Assembly (NCBI RefSeq): GCF_001425165.1
Contig: NZ_LMDU01000005.1
Location: 1-64,000 of the forward strand
Direction: 5' to 3'
DNA length: 64,000 bases
From: Pelomonas sp. Root405
Lineage (GTDB): Bacteria > Pseudomonadota > Gammaproteobacteria > Burkholderiales > Burkholderiaceae_C
Below are positions 8,021-16,793 of this stretch, piece after piece. The translations under genes were made by a program, and so were the position numbers. The stretch's first letter is position 1, and each line of letters begins with the position of its first letter. A model generated the notes under the pieces. That model was not told the DNA's origin, did no database searches, and saw nothing but the letters and a program-made list of their open reading frames with translations.

Positions 8021-8557
8021 ATGAAGGGCGATTCCTTGCTCCCAGCACGATTCGCAATGTGCATTTTGGCAGCATTATTGCCTGGACGTGGGACGGCTCA
8101 AGACCAGGCGTGCGGCTACTCGCTCGGCACTTCTTCCTTCACGCGTGAATTCGTTGCCGGTCAAACGAACCCTATTTCCGTGACGGGCACGTTCTCATCG
8201 AGTGCACTATTAAATAATACATGGGGGTGCTTCCCTACAAGTGATAGTGTTACCTTTACCGCTTTTGTTGAGCCAGGACATACATCTTTAGGCCTCATCA
8301 AACTTTGGCTTCGACCTCGCACAAGCAATCTATCATATAGCTTTTATGGTAACGCTGATTTTGTGCTGCCGGTTTTGCCCGTAGGTGATTATTCCATCAC
8401 TCTCGAAACGTTTAATGGTAACGCCGCGAAATATTTCCTCAAATTTGGCATCCGGAACCGCACGGATCCTGCAGTCGAGGCTCAAGGGAAGCCAGCCAAC
8501 TTCAGCCCGCGCTTGAACTACTGCTTAGCGAATAAGCGCTTCCCAACGACAACTTAG
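8021..8557 (+). CDS. AT-rich exported protein, unknown function
   Basis: The 178-residue product begins with a possible signal peptide (LLPARFAMCILAALLPGRGTAQ); an alternative start is the ATG at 8057. The mature part is beta-rich (FVAGQTNPISVTGTF, SNLSYSFYGNADFVLPVLPVGDYSITLE) with three cysteines that could form disulfides. The fold looks like a secreted beta-sandwich. Codon use and base composition are clearly more AT-rich than the neighbours, suggesting recent transfer. The next gene starts 12 bases downstream, so the two are probably co-transcribed. No family was recognised. Confidence 0.65.
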   Translation: MKGDSLLPARFAMCILAALLPGRGTAQDQACGYSLGTSSFTREFVAGQTNPISVTGTFSSSALLNNTWGCFPTSDSVTFTAFVEPGHTSLGLIKLWLRPRTSNLSYSFYGNADFVLPVLPVGDYSITLETFNGNAAKYFLKFGIRNRTDPAVEAQGKPANFSPRLNYCLANKRFPTTT

Positions 8558-8569
8558 TAGGAGATTGAA

Positions 8570-8911
8570 ATGCGTTTTAAATATTTAGTGCTGCTAGCTC
8601 TCTGCGTAACTTTGAAGGCGGAAGCGATCGGATATGTGCTCGGAAAGGTCTCTGCGGTCCGCGTCGATAAGGATGGCAGAGGCATGGTTATGTTTGATCG
8701 AAACCTAAGTTCGTCCCCAGCTTCTTGCGTAAGTTCTTCATATGCGAATGCGTTAGCCTTCAACAGCAACACCGCCGCTGGCAGAGCAATTTTAGCTATG
8801 GCACTTTCAGCCAAGATGTCCGGGGGTACTGTAAGCGCGTATGGAACGGGAGCATGCACTATCTATAACGGTTCGTACGTCGAAGATATGGACTACGGCA
8901 TCGTCAGCTAG
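8570..8911 (+). CDS. Small exported protein (113 aa), unknown function
   Basis: A clear signal peptide (MRFKYLVLLALCVTLKAEA) is followed by about 94 residues with two Cys (SSSPASCVSSS and GTGACTIYNG), probably one disulfide. The core shows VRVDKDGRGMVMFD, then ALAFNSNTAAGRAILAMALSA. It resembles a family of short periplasmic proteins seen beside other secreted genes, but I cannot name it with certainty. AGGAG lies about 6 bases before the ATG. It is AT-rich like its upstream partner, and the pair probably arrived together. Confidence 0.7.
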   Translation: MRFKYLVLLALCVTLKAEAIGYVLGKVSAVRVDKDGRGMVMFDRNLSSSPASCVSSSYANALAFNSNTAAGRAILAMALSAKMSGGTVSAYGTGACTIYNGSYVEDMDYGIVS

Positions 8912-9527
8912 TCAACGCGGAGCGTGTGAAGTTCGCGTTCACGATATCACTCAATAACTAGCCAATCGCCTTCCCAGCCTTTGAAAAGTAGGCGGGTTCT
9001 GGTGAGATACCAGGGCCATATGCACGCCCTCGGTCGGCTTAAAGCTGTGCAAACCACATCCCGGAGGTGCTATCCCACTGGGCCACCAGCAGGTGCGGCA
9101 CTCCGCCCGGCCGGAAGCGGCTTGGGCGCAACGTGAGGTATGGCAACGGAGTACCTGACAGCGGCACCGCGGGACGCTTGGCGCTGCCGGCCATGCTGGG
9201 AGCGGCGATCTACGACCTCCAAGTGCCCTGTCACCGACCGCCGTAACAGGGCCACCGATGTTCGGCATATTGGAGCCAGCCACAGGTGAGTAGAACGGGC
9301 GTCCGGGAGAGGTTACGCCGGGGTGGATTTTGAAGGCTTTTGCGGGGCCGGTTTGGCGGCCTGCGCGATTTGTTTCGGCGCCCGGACGACTGCCCATCAG
9401 CACCAGGCAATAGGCGTTGAACTAAACCGCTGACGCGGTGGCCTGCTGGCTGGGAAGCCAACGGAGTCTGAGCTGCGTACCTTGACCAATGCGGGCATGT
9501 GCTCGAGCCGGTCAAGGAGAGCCGTCA
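8912..9527 (+). other. Intergenic stretch, no supported gene
   Basis: About 615 bases between the secreted pair and an integrase remnant. A minus-strand frame of 150 codons covers much of it, but its translation (clusters of Arg, Cys and Pro) looks non-coding. The last 100 bases probably belong to the upstream region of the IS91-associated element that follows. Confidence 0.45.
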
Positions 9528-9720
9528 TGGCTGATACCGCCCCGACGAAGATCAGCCCCTTCGCCAGCGCATGCTCGACGCGCTGCAACTGCGCGGCATG
9601 GCGCCGCGCACCAATGAGACCTACGTCGACGCCGTGTCTCGCCTGGCGCGGCACTACCACCGCATCCCCGAACTGCTCAGCGCCGACGAGGTGAAGGCCC
9701 ACCACCTCCTGGGACATCAC
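9528..9720 (+). pseudogene. IS91-associated tyrosine integrase remnant
   Basis: From the ATG at 9528 the frame reads MADTAPTKISPF. After a frameshift near 9565 it continues MLDALQLRGMAPRTNETYVDAVSRLARHYHRIPELLSADEV, the N-terminal SAM-like core-binding domain of the XerD-type integrase that accompanies IS91-like elements. The frame decays by about 9720 with no catalytic domain. It is a decayed fragment of about 60 residues out of a normal 300. The family assignment is from recall of the conserved LRGMAPRTxETYV pattern. Confidence 0.7.
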
Positions 9721-9881
9721 CAACATTTCCATCACGGGGCATGTATACGATGCTGACACGACCTTGCTCCCGCAAGCAACCGAGGGTGGAATCTTGTAGA
9801 AGTTGTGATGCCCCGTTCGGTTGGGCCCGGTCTTCACGCTGTGGCTTCTTCGCAGCCATACCGTCCTTCAACCTCCCGCCC

Positions 9882-11438
9882 ATGCTGAATATCATCCATA
9901 CACCCGTTACCCGGCATTGCTGGCGCCACGTCCTGTCCGCCGCAGCCCTTTGCGTTTTGAGTCAATCAGCGGTCGCGTTCGACGTGAACTATGTCGACCC
10001 CGACTGCTCAACCTCGGGTCGATGGGTATATACGAACCAAAACGGCCAGTACGGCACCTATTTCATCTATGGAGAAGAGCCCGGCGAGATGGGCTGGGAC
10101 TGGGTCTACAAGCAAACTTGGTATGGCGACAGCCGTGCAATCTCTGCCTGCAACGCGCGCATCACGAATCCCGATGGCACGACCACAGTTGTGAGTTCGA
10201 CGCTCAATACGACTCTACCCAGGGCGGTAAATACCGGCCGGCACCGCCAGCGCGCGGTCAACGGAACTAGCCTTCGTCAGCTGATCGCTGGTACTGATGG
10301 CCTGAACACACCTTGGTGGCATCAGATGGGGAATGACGGCGCCAAGCAAATCGTGATTGCCCATGGCGTCAATGACGCCTGGCAAGACGTTGACCAGAAC
10401 CGCACGAATGGCCCGGCGGAGTTCGCGAGCAACCTCCGGTACGCGGTACGCGAAGCTATGAAGATGAGCGGGCGCCAGGTCCTACTGGTCCAGCCGCATC
10501 GCGTCTGCAGCTTCGATCTGCTCAGCTGGCTCGCCCCTCGTCTGCCGCATCCGGACGCGCTGTTGGCGCCTTACGCCAACGCTGTAGCCAGGGTCGGGAA
10601 CGAGATGAAAGCGGAGTTCTCGGGCCGCGTCGAAGTCGCGCACCTTTTCTCCGTGCCGACGCGCTGCGACGGGGACCACCGCAAGAGCGACATGCCAGAT
10701 GGCCTGCATGCCACGCAGGCCTATTCGAACAAGCTCGCCGCGGTCATCCGCGACGCGATGAACCGGCTCATGACGGGCGCACCGACGCCGTTGCCGACTC
10801 TGACATTGATGCGTGCTCCGCTGAATGCGAGCAACAAGCTCGAACCGGTGCCTGGAAAGGACTTCCAGACGCTGATTGTTGGCAGGCCGCACGTGACGAA
10901 TTGGAGCACCACCGACGCGACCGCAGTCTCCTATCAATGCCGCAGTGATGATCCGAACGGTTTCAACGGCGGCGGGCCTTTGGCGGAACTCGTGCAGGCC
11001 GGCTATTCGACCATTGTGAACAACTGGCCAGTTCCGGCGAGTTGCATGTGGACCGTTACGGGTCATGCAGGAACGGTCACCTATCCGGACACGTACACGA
11101 CCACGCCGGTTCCGGATGCCCAGAAGCCCGTCATAACGGTCACGCGGAGCCCCATGCCGTTGGTTGCCGGGAAACCTTTCCACACGACGTGGAAGGCCGA
11201 GCGCGCATTCAGTTTGACGCGCTACTGCACTGCGCAAGGAACCGGATTGAGCGCGCCGAACGCTGCTGTCGCCCTAACCAGCGGTGTGCCTATCGCGGGT
11301 AGCCCTGACGTCGACGAGCCCGTCAATGAGGTCGCGGCTGCGGCCTGGATCGGATATCCGACTACCTGCACTTGGTCCGCCAGCGGCGCCGGCGGCACGA
11401 CCACATATACCGAAACCTTTCACACGGTCACACGCTGA
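9882..11438 (+). CDS. Secreted SGNH/GDSL-type hydrolase-like protein (518 aa)
   Basis: The N-terminus at ATG 9882 is a signal peptide (RHVLSAAALCVLSQSAVAF). The next 250 residues fit an SGNH hydrolase: a possible block I GDS at 82-84, a block II Gly at 128 (AVNGTSLRQLIAGTDG), block III GVND at 162-165 (IVIAHGVNDAW) and a block V D273-x-x-H276 (PDGLHATQAYS). Such enzymes cleave esters, often acetyl groups on polysaccharides. Block I is weak, so the serine needs confirmation. From about 305 to the end are two or three beta-rich repeats of similar style (WSTTDATAVSYQC, CMWTVTGHAGTVTY, CTWSASGAGGTTTY), probably binding or surface domains. It is a lone gene with no close upstream partner. Confidence 0.7.
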   Translation: MLNIIHTPVTRHCWRHVLSAAALCVLSQSAVAFDVNYVDPDCSTSGRWVYTNQNGQYGTYFIYGEEPGEMGWDWVYKQTWYGDSRAISACNARITNPDGTTTVVSSTLNTTLPRAVNTGRHRQRAVNGTSLRQLIAGTDGLNTPWWHQMGNDGAKQIVIAHGVNDAWQDVDQNRTNGPAEFASNLRYAVREAMKMSGRQVLLVQPHRVCSFDLLSWLAPRLPHPDALLAPYANAVARVGNEMKAEFSGRVEVAHLFSVPTRCDGDHRKSDMPDGLHATQAYSNKLAAVIRDAMNRLMTGAPTPLPTLTLMRAPLNASNKLEPVPGKDFQTLIVGRPHVTNWSTTDATAVSYQCRSDDPNGFNGGGPLAELVQAGYSTIVNNWPVPASCMWTVTGHAGTVTYPDTYTTTPVPDAQKPVITVTRSPMPLVAGKPFHTTWKAERAFSLTRYCTAQGTGLSAPNAAVALTSGVPIAGSPDVDEPVNEVAAAAWIGYPTTCTWSASGAGGTTTYTETFHTVTR

Positions 11439-11937
11439 AAGCCTCCTCGCGGAAGCGGGAGCATCTTTCCTCGGCTGCGCCCGATCGATGCGTGCCCTGC
11501 TGCTGCCGGACGAGCCTATCGAGTGCCTCTTTGCAGTGAGCGGGTGCGGCGGCTCTGCGTGAGCGTCCAGTCCGACCATCTTGAAGATTCGCCAGGCGCA
11601 TTGGAGCCTCGTATCCGCTTCAACTTTCTGGGGTCAGTTCATTTAGCTGCGGGCCCTTCGAACGACCGGTACCGGTTGCAGCGGTTAATCGGCTGCTGGT
11701 GCCGGACGTCGGCGGCGACCCTATCGCGGTAGCTGGGTCAACTTCGGCTTTGGGCACTTTGCTGCCGCGGCTAGGCCGTCTGCGACCGACCGCACCCGCT
11801 GCATAGCGGTCAACACGCGACCGCCAGCCGAGGCGCCACGGGCGGCGGCCAAGGACGGCCTGTGTCTGCCGCGGCTCTGCAGCCGCCGCGCGCAGAGCAG
11901 GCCCGGCCAAGGTATTCCTTGGCCGAGGGGTCTCACC
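11439..11937 (+). other. Intergenic stretch with a hairpin at its right end
   Basis: About 500 bases between converging genes, without a credible frame. Near its right end 11905-11924 forms a perfect 8-bp stem (GGCCAAGG / CCTTGGCC) with a 4-base loop. It lies 13 bases past the stop of the minus-strand DUF6064 gene, in the place of a transcription terminator, but no T-run follows on either strand, so this is only a possibility. Confidence 0.45.
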
Positions 11938-12531
11938 TCAGCGCGCCTGCATCACCCACAGCGTCATGCCGCTGAGGGCCAGCCAAAGCAGCGGCACGAC
12001 CCAGGCCAGCCGCCACGGCAGGCGTGGCGTGGCCGGTTTGAGCAGCAGGGCGCCGAGGGTCGCCAGCGCCGTCGGGTCGGGGGCCAGGCCGAACACCTCT
12101 GCCTGCGCGAACGGGCGCGCGAAAGCCAGGCCGGCGAAAGGGTAGATCAGCAGCGCCGCGGTCATCAACGCAAGGCCGGCGCGTGGCGAGGTGCTGTGCT
12201 GGTGGCCTTGGTGACGAACAGCGGCCAGCGCCAGCAACAGCAGGGCCTGCACCGCGGAGGCGGCGGCCAGCCAGCCCGCCGCCCAATTGATGCCTGCATA
12301 GCGCTGCAGGTGAAACGCCCAGGCCACGAAGCCCCAGGCCGCCGCGGTCACCAGCAGCAGCGGCCGCGCCGAGCCACTGCGCCAGCGCCACCACAGCGCC
12401 GCCAGCGCCAGTCCCAGCGCAAGCAGGTGCAGCGGCCACCACTGCGCGTTGTGCAGCTCGAACAGCCGCCAGTAGGTGCGCGCCGAGAACAGCAGGAAGT
12501 CCGACGGGCGGTAGGTCCACCACTCGCTCAT
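11938..12531 (-). CDS. DUF6064-family membrane protein
   Basis: The N-terminus (MSEWWTYRPSDFLLFSARTYWRLFELHN) is the hallmark of the DUF6064 family. About six hydrophobic segments follow, reading as an integral inner-membrane protein of 197 residues, the usual family length. The function of the family is unknown. Its ATG overlaps the stop of the aldo/keto reductase gene by four bases (ATGA), so the two are translationally coupled. A hairpin without a T-run lies just past its stop. Confidence 0.85.
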   Translation of the reverse strand: MSEWWTYRPSDFLLFSARTYWRLFELHNAQWWPLHLLALGLALAALWWRWRSGSARPLLLVTAAAWGFVAWAFHLQRYAGINWAAGWLAAASAVQALLLLALAAVRHQGHQHSTSPRAGLALMTAALLIYPFAGLAFARPFAQAEVFGLAPDPTALATLGALLLKPATPRLPWRLAWVVPLLWLALSGMTLWVMQAR

Positions 12532-13448
12532 CGGAGCAGCGCCTTCACATCCGCCGCCATGCGCTGCCGCAGCGCGCTGTTCGGCAGCGGACCGCGCGCG
12601 GCGCCGAGGTTTTGCAGCACATGGTCCACGCGGGTGGTGGCCGGAATGGCGCAGCTGACGGCCGGGTGCGAGACGACGAACTTCAGCGCCGCCTGGGCCC
12701 AGCCGTCGCAGCCCAGCTCCTTTGCCCAACCGGGCAGCGGGTGGCGTTGCAGCGGGTCGAGCAGGGCGCCCTGACGGAAGGGCCGGTTCACGATGACGCC
12801 GATGCGGCGCTCTTGCGCCAGCGGCAGCAGGCGCTGCTCCACCTCGCGGTCGAGCAGGTTGTAAGACAGCTGCACGAAGTCGATGGGCTGCGTGCGCATG
12901 ATGCGTTCGAGGTCCGCGTGGCGCCGCCCTTCCGAGGTGGTGATGCCGACATGGCGCAGCGCACCGGCCGCCTTCATCTGCAGCAGCATGGGCAGGTGCT
13001 CCTCCCACGCCAGCAGGTTGTGCACCTGCAGCAGGTCGAAGCGTGGCACGCCCCACAGCCGGCGCGACGTCTCGACCTGTGCCGGCCCGCGTGCGCCGGG
13101 CGACACCCAGACCTTGTCGGCCGAGAACACCGGCGCGCCGGCCAAGCGCTTCAGGCCGTGGCCGATGGTCGCCTGCGCCGAGCCGTACATCGGCGAGGAA
13201 TCGATCATGCGGCCGCCGCCCGCGAAGAAGGCACGCATCACCTCGGTACAGGCGGCCAGCGCCTGCGGGTCGTCGCCGACGTTGAAGGTGATCCAGCTGC
13301 CCAACCCCACCAGCGGCAGCGCCTCGCCGCCGCCGGGCAGGGGCCGCGTCAGCAGCGGTGCCGCCGCCTGCGCGAGCGGTGGCAACGTGGCGATGGTGGC
13401 CAGTGCGCACAGCGCCTGCCGACGGCTTTGCAGCGAAGGATGGGGCAT
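12528..13448 (-). CDS. Exported (Tat-type) aldo/keto reductase
   Basis: This 306-residue protein has a twin-arginine signal (QSRRQALCALATIATL) and an aldo/keto reductase barrel. The catalytic tetrad is visible: D83, Y88 (MIDSSPMYGSA), K112 (SADKVW) and H143 (LLQVHN). It should reduce a carbonyl using NADPH loaded before export. The ATG at 13448 has AGGA at good spacing; an ATG nine bases earlier overlaps that site and is less likely. It begins 33 bases after the end of the last giant gene, so it may belong to the same transcript, and it is coupled to the DUF6064 gene. A membrane electron-relay pair is a speculation. Confidence 0.85.
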   Translation of the reverse strand: MPHPSLQSRRQALCALATIATLPPLAQAAAPLLTRPLPGGGEALPLVGLGSWITFNVGDDPQALAACTEVMRAFFAGGGRMIDSSPMYGSAQATIGHGLKRLAGAPVFSADKVWVSPGARGPAQVETSRRLWGVPRFDLLQVHNLLAWEEHLPMLLQMKAAGALRHVGITTSEGRRHADLERIMRTQPIDFVQLSYNLLDREVEQRLLPLAQERRIGVIVNRPFRQGALLDPLQRHPLPGWAKELGCDGWAQAALKFVVSHPAVSCAIPATTRVDHVLQNLGAARGPLPNSALRQRMAADVKALLR

Positions 13449-13481
13449 GGCGGCCATCCTAAGCCGCGAGAAAGACCGCCT

Positions 13482-16400
13482 TCAGCGGATGGCGTTGTTG
13501 ACCTCGTCGGCCGCGGTGCCGGTCAGCCCGCCCAGTAGCAGCAGCCAGTCACTGGTCCCGCCTGGCCGGCCGTCGGGGTTCCAGATCTGCAGGTCCGTCG
13601 CTGAAGTGGTGTCGGCGGCCGCCGGGTAGACATTGGGCTGCACGCGCTGCAGGCCGCCGGCGAGGTTGAGGCGGTTGATCGTCGCGCGCAGCTGCGCCAT
13701 GTCGTCGCCGATCAGCGAGACGTCCACGCCGAGCCGGTCGGCAATCAGCTGTCGGCGCGCCTGGCGCAGCGCCGCGGACCGGCCGCGCGTGGTCGCTTCG
13801 TCGAACAGCGCGACCGCCAGCGAGCTGTCGAAGCTCAGGCCGCGCCGCCACAGGTGGGTGCTGCCCGTCAGCAGCCACACATCGTCGACCACCACCGTCG
13901 TCGACGCCATGTGCAGCGGCCGCGAGGGGCCGGCCGTGGGCGTGAACAGCACGACGTTGGCGGGCGCTGCGTCGAGCAGCGTCTTCAGCGCCGCGCGCAC
14001 GCCCGCCGTGCGCACGGCTTCCAGCTTGCGTGGCTGGTTGGGCAGGAACTTCTGCGGCACACACAGCACGACGGCCAGCGCCGGGCGCTCACCGAGGCGC
14101 GTGGTCAGCGCCGAGACCAGGTCGATGAGCCCGTCGCCGCTGCCGGCGGCCAGCGGGTCCAGCGCCGGTGTCTCGACGTAGACGAAATCCTCGGCGCGGC
14201 CGATTGCCGAGGCCAGCGAGCGCGCGGCCTGCGCGGCGCCGTCGCGGGTCTTGAGGATCACCTGGTCCAGCGCGGCGGCGAGGGCGTCGTCATCGAAGGT
14301 GGCGGTGTCGATCATGGGGTCGAAGTCCACCGTGGGCACGGCTGATTCGATGCTGTTCTTCAGGCTTGTCCAGGCTGCGCCGGGCGTGAAGCCGCTGGTC
14401 GCGGCAACGAAGGCGCGCAACTGCGCGTCACCGGCCACGCCGTGCGTCAATGTCTCCAGCACGGCTGTGAAGGTGGTCGTGCCGCCCGGGTCGGACGGCA
14501 CGGTGACAGGCCGCTGCGCCTGGCCCACGAAGCCCGCGAGGTCGGCCGCCGCGCGCTCGCGCATCAGCGTGGCCAGCGGCACGGCAGCAGGCCCGGCGAG
14601 CGCGGCGCCGGTGGCATGCACCTCGGCCGCGGCCGGCACGCCGGGGTGGCCGAGCTGGCCGGGCAGGGCCTCGTGCAGCGAGGCCAGTCCCGGCGCGGCG
14701 CCGACCGCACCCGTGCCACCGGCGGGGTCGACGGCCGCGGCCTCGCGGCGCTCCATCATGGCCACCGGCCGGCCGAAGGTCGTGATGCCGTCGGCCAGCC
14801 CGTTGCGGGTGCGGTGCAGCACCGTCGCGCCGGTCGCACCGACAGGGCCCGTCGCATCGACGACCTCGCCCTCCGGCGTCGACAGGAAGGCCGGCGCGGT
14901 CACGATGAGGCGGTCGCCCGTGCCGGCGGCGTTGCGCAGCGTCGATGCCGCGGCATCGGCGGCGACGGTGCTGGTGGTGTCGACCAGCGCATAGGCGCCG
15001 GCCGCTTCGTCGCCTGGCACGGCCAGCAGCGTCTGGCCGCTGCCCCACTGGCCGCTGCTGCGCACCAGCGCTGCGCCCTGTTCGCACATCCACGCGGTGC
15101 GGCCATCGGCCAGGCCGCCTGGTGGTGGCGTTAGCGCCGGGCGTGCGCCGCTGGCGATGGCCGGCCGGTCGAAGCGTTGCTCGACATGCAGCTTGGCGTC
15201 AGCATCGGTGACGACCAGCGCGTCGAAGCTCATGCCTTGCAGCGCGGCCGTGCCGTCGGGGAGCGCCAAGACGGCGAAGGCGCGGCCGGTGCCATCGGCA
15301 CGGCCGGCGCCGCCGTCGAGGCGGAAATGCTGGCCGGTCTCGGTGTCCAGCCCCTTGGGCCAGATGCGCACCCATGCGTTGGCCGGCAGGCCGGTCACGC
15401 GCACGGCGATGCGCTGGCTGGCGGCAGTGGCACCGCTGGCCGTGCCTTCACCCTGCAGTGCGTGCACGCTGAAGGCCAGCGTGGCGGGCGGCGTGCCGCT
15501 GCCGAGCGACGGCGCCGTCAGCGAACCCCAGAAGGTGTCCAGCACCGGCGCCATCAGCTGCGCGGGCGAGCCTGTCGACAGCGTGCCAAGCAGCGCCGCA
15601 TGGGCCGCATCGGCCGTGGTCAGGATGGGCGTGGCAGCAGTGTTACGCAGCACGGCGATGCGCTGACGCGGGTCGTTCTGCACGGCGTCGCTGCGGCCGA
15701 CGCCGACGAGATGGCTTTCGAGGTCGACCACCGCGACGCGCACGAAGTCGCGCGCCAGCCCGGCCGGCCAGGCGCTGCCCGTCCAGCCTGCAAAAGGCGT
15801 GGCGCCCGGCGGCGCGGCGAAGCGGCCATTCGGCAATACCGCCAGGCGCGGCAGCGGCAGGTCATCGGGGCTGGGCGACGTGGTCAGCGCGATGGCCGGC
15901 GCGGCACCGGCCGTGTAGAGCGCGCCACCCACGCGGGTCAGGTCGGTGAGGTCCAGGCGCAGGCGCTGGGCCTCGGGCAGGCCGCCTTCATGCGCGGTGC
16001 AGAACAGCACGCTGCGGCTGGCCGCCACAGGGGCGGTGCGCTGGTCGGCAGCAGCGCCGTGCGCCCACAGGTTGTCGAACACCGGCGCGCTGGCCAGATG
16101 CGCCCACCACGCGGCCACGGCGCCGGCGTCGAGCGCGCGACCGCGGTCGTCGAAGGCCCACAGCATGCACGACAGCGCCGCGCCGCTGCGGTTCTTGACG
16201 ATGACGGCGTTGGACTTGTCGGGCCGGTGCAGCTCGCGCACTGGCTCGTCGGCATTCGCGAGGGCGCTGCCGCTGGCGTCCAGGCCGAGGAAGGCAGCGC
16301 GTTTCTCGTCATCGTCCAGGTCCGAGGCGAAGTCGTTCTCGCGCAGGCTTTGCAGGTCGCTCACGCTGGCGGCCGAAGCCTGGGGCACTTCCAGCGCGAG

Positions 16401-16790
16401 GTGGCGCACGACCGGCCGCCCCGGGGCGCCCGCGGGCACGGCCACGCCGTCGGGCGAGGGGATCTGCGCCGACAGCGCGGCCAGCCGCACCTCGACCTCG
16501 GGCAGCAGCGTGAACAGGACGACGAGGTTGCCGTCGCCGAAGGCGCTCTCGCCATCGCCGCCGCGCAGCGCCGTCAGCACCGGCGGGCGTGGCGTGGCGG
16601 CAAAAGCCCAGGAGGCCAGGCCGCCCGCCGGCGCACGCCATTCCATGCCGGCCGGCAGGCTGAGCGCGACCGCCAGATTGGCAGCCGGCACCGCCAGCGT
16701 CGGCGTGGTCGCACTGCCGTCGCGGAACCAGGGGCCGAGGGCGGGTGATGCGAGACCGAGGGTGTCGGGAGCGGGTGACAGGGTGGCCAT
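13482..16790 (-). CDS. Giant-operon protein 3: large protein with degenerate phospholipase-D-like C-terminal domain
   Basis: The 1102-residue product has no signal peptide or membrane span. The first 850 residues are Ala/Gly/Thr-rich, mostly strand, with no family I know. Residues about 890-1040 resemble the second half of a phospholipase D fold: AEDFVYVETPALDPL, then VVVDDVWLLTGSTHLWRRGLSFDSS, parallel to VVDDrW-iGSaNLNrRSl in PLD enzymes. Where PLD has HxK, this protein has A and T, so the HKD site is broken and hydrolase activity is doubtful. It is the third of three coupled genes, starting 3 bases after the second one's stop. A short C-terminal segment (WLLLLGGLTGTAADEVNNAIR) follows. It could be a structural or binding version of the fold. 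Confidence 0.7.
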   Translation of the reverse strand: MATLSPAPDTLGLASPALGPWFRDGSATTPTLAVPAANLAVALSLPAGMEWRAPAGGLASWAFAATPRPPVLTALRGGDGESAFGDGNLVVLFTLLPEVEVRLAALSAQIPSPDGVAVPAGAPGRPVVRHLALEVPQASAASVSDLQSLRENDFASDLDDDEKRAAFLGLDASGSALANADEPVRELHRPDKSNAVIVKNRSGAALSCMLWAFDDRGRALDAGAVAAWWAHLASAPVFDNLWAHGAAADQRTAPVAASRSVLFCTAHEGGLPEAQRLRLDLTDLTRVGGALYTAGAAPAIALTTSPSPDDLPLPRLAVLPNGRFAAPPGATPFAGWTGSAWPAGLARDFVRVAVVDLESHLVGVGRSDAVQNDPRQRIAVLRNTAATPILTTADAAHAALLGTLSTGSPAQLMAPVLDTFWGSLTAPSLGSGTPPATLAFSVHALQGEGTASGATAASQRIAVRVTGLPANAWVRIWPKGLDTETGQHFRLDGGAGRADGTGRAFAVLALPDGTAALQGMSFDALVVTDADAKLHVEQRFDRPAIASGARPALTPPPGGLADGRTAWMCEQGAALVRSSGQWGSGQTLLAVPGDEAAGAYALVDTTSTVAADAAASTLRNAAGTGDRLIVTAPAFLSTPEGEVVDATGPVGATGATVLHRTRNGLADGITTFGRPVAMMERREAAAVDPAGGTGAVGAAPGLASLHEALPGQLGHPGVPAAAEVHATGAALAGPAAVPLATLMRERAAADLAGFVGQAQRPVTVPSDPGGTTTFTAVLETLTHGVAGDAQLRAFVAATSGFTPGAAWTSLKNSIESAVPTVDFDPMIDTATFDDDALAAALDQVILKTRDGAAQAARSLASAIGRAEDFVYVETPALDPLAAGSGDGLIDLVSALTTRLGERPALAVVLCVPQKFLPNQPRKLEAVRTAGVRAALKTLLDAAPANVVLFTPTAGPSRPLHMASTTVVVDDVWLLTGSTHLWRRGLSFDSSLAVALFDEATTRGRSAALRQARRQLIADRLGVDVSLIGDDMAQLRATINRLNLAGGLQRVQPNVYPAAADTTSATDLQIWNPDGRPGGTSDWLLLLGGLTGTAADEVNNAIR

Positions 16791-16793
16791 GAT

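Noticed and set aside
11905-11924. Perfect hairpin as a terminator
   Set aside because: No T-run follows on either strand, so I recorded it only as part of the intergenic stretch.
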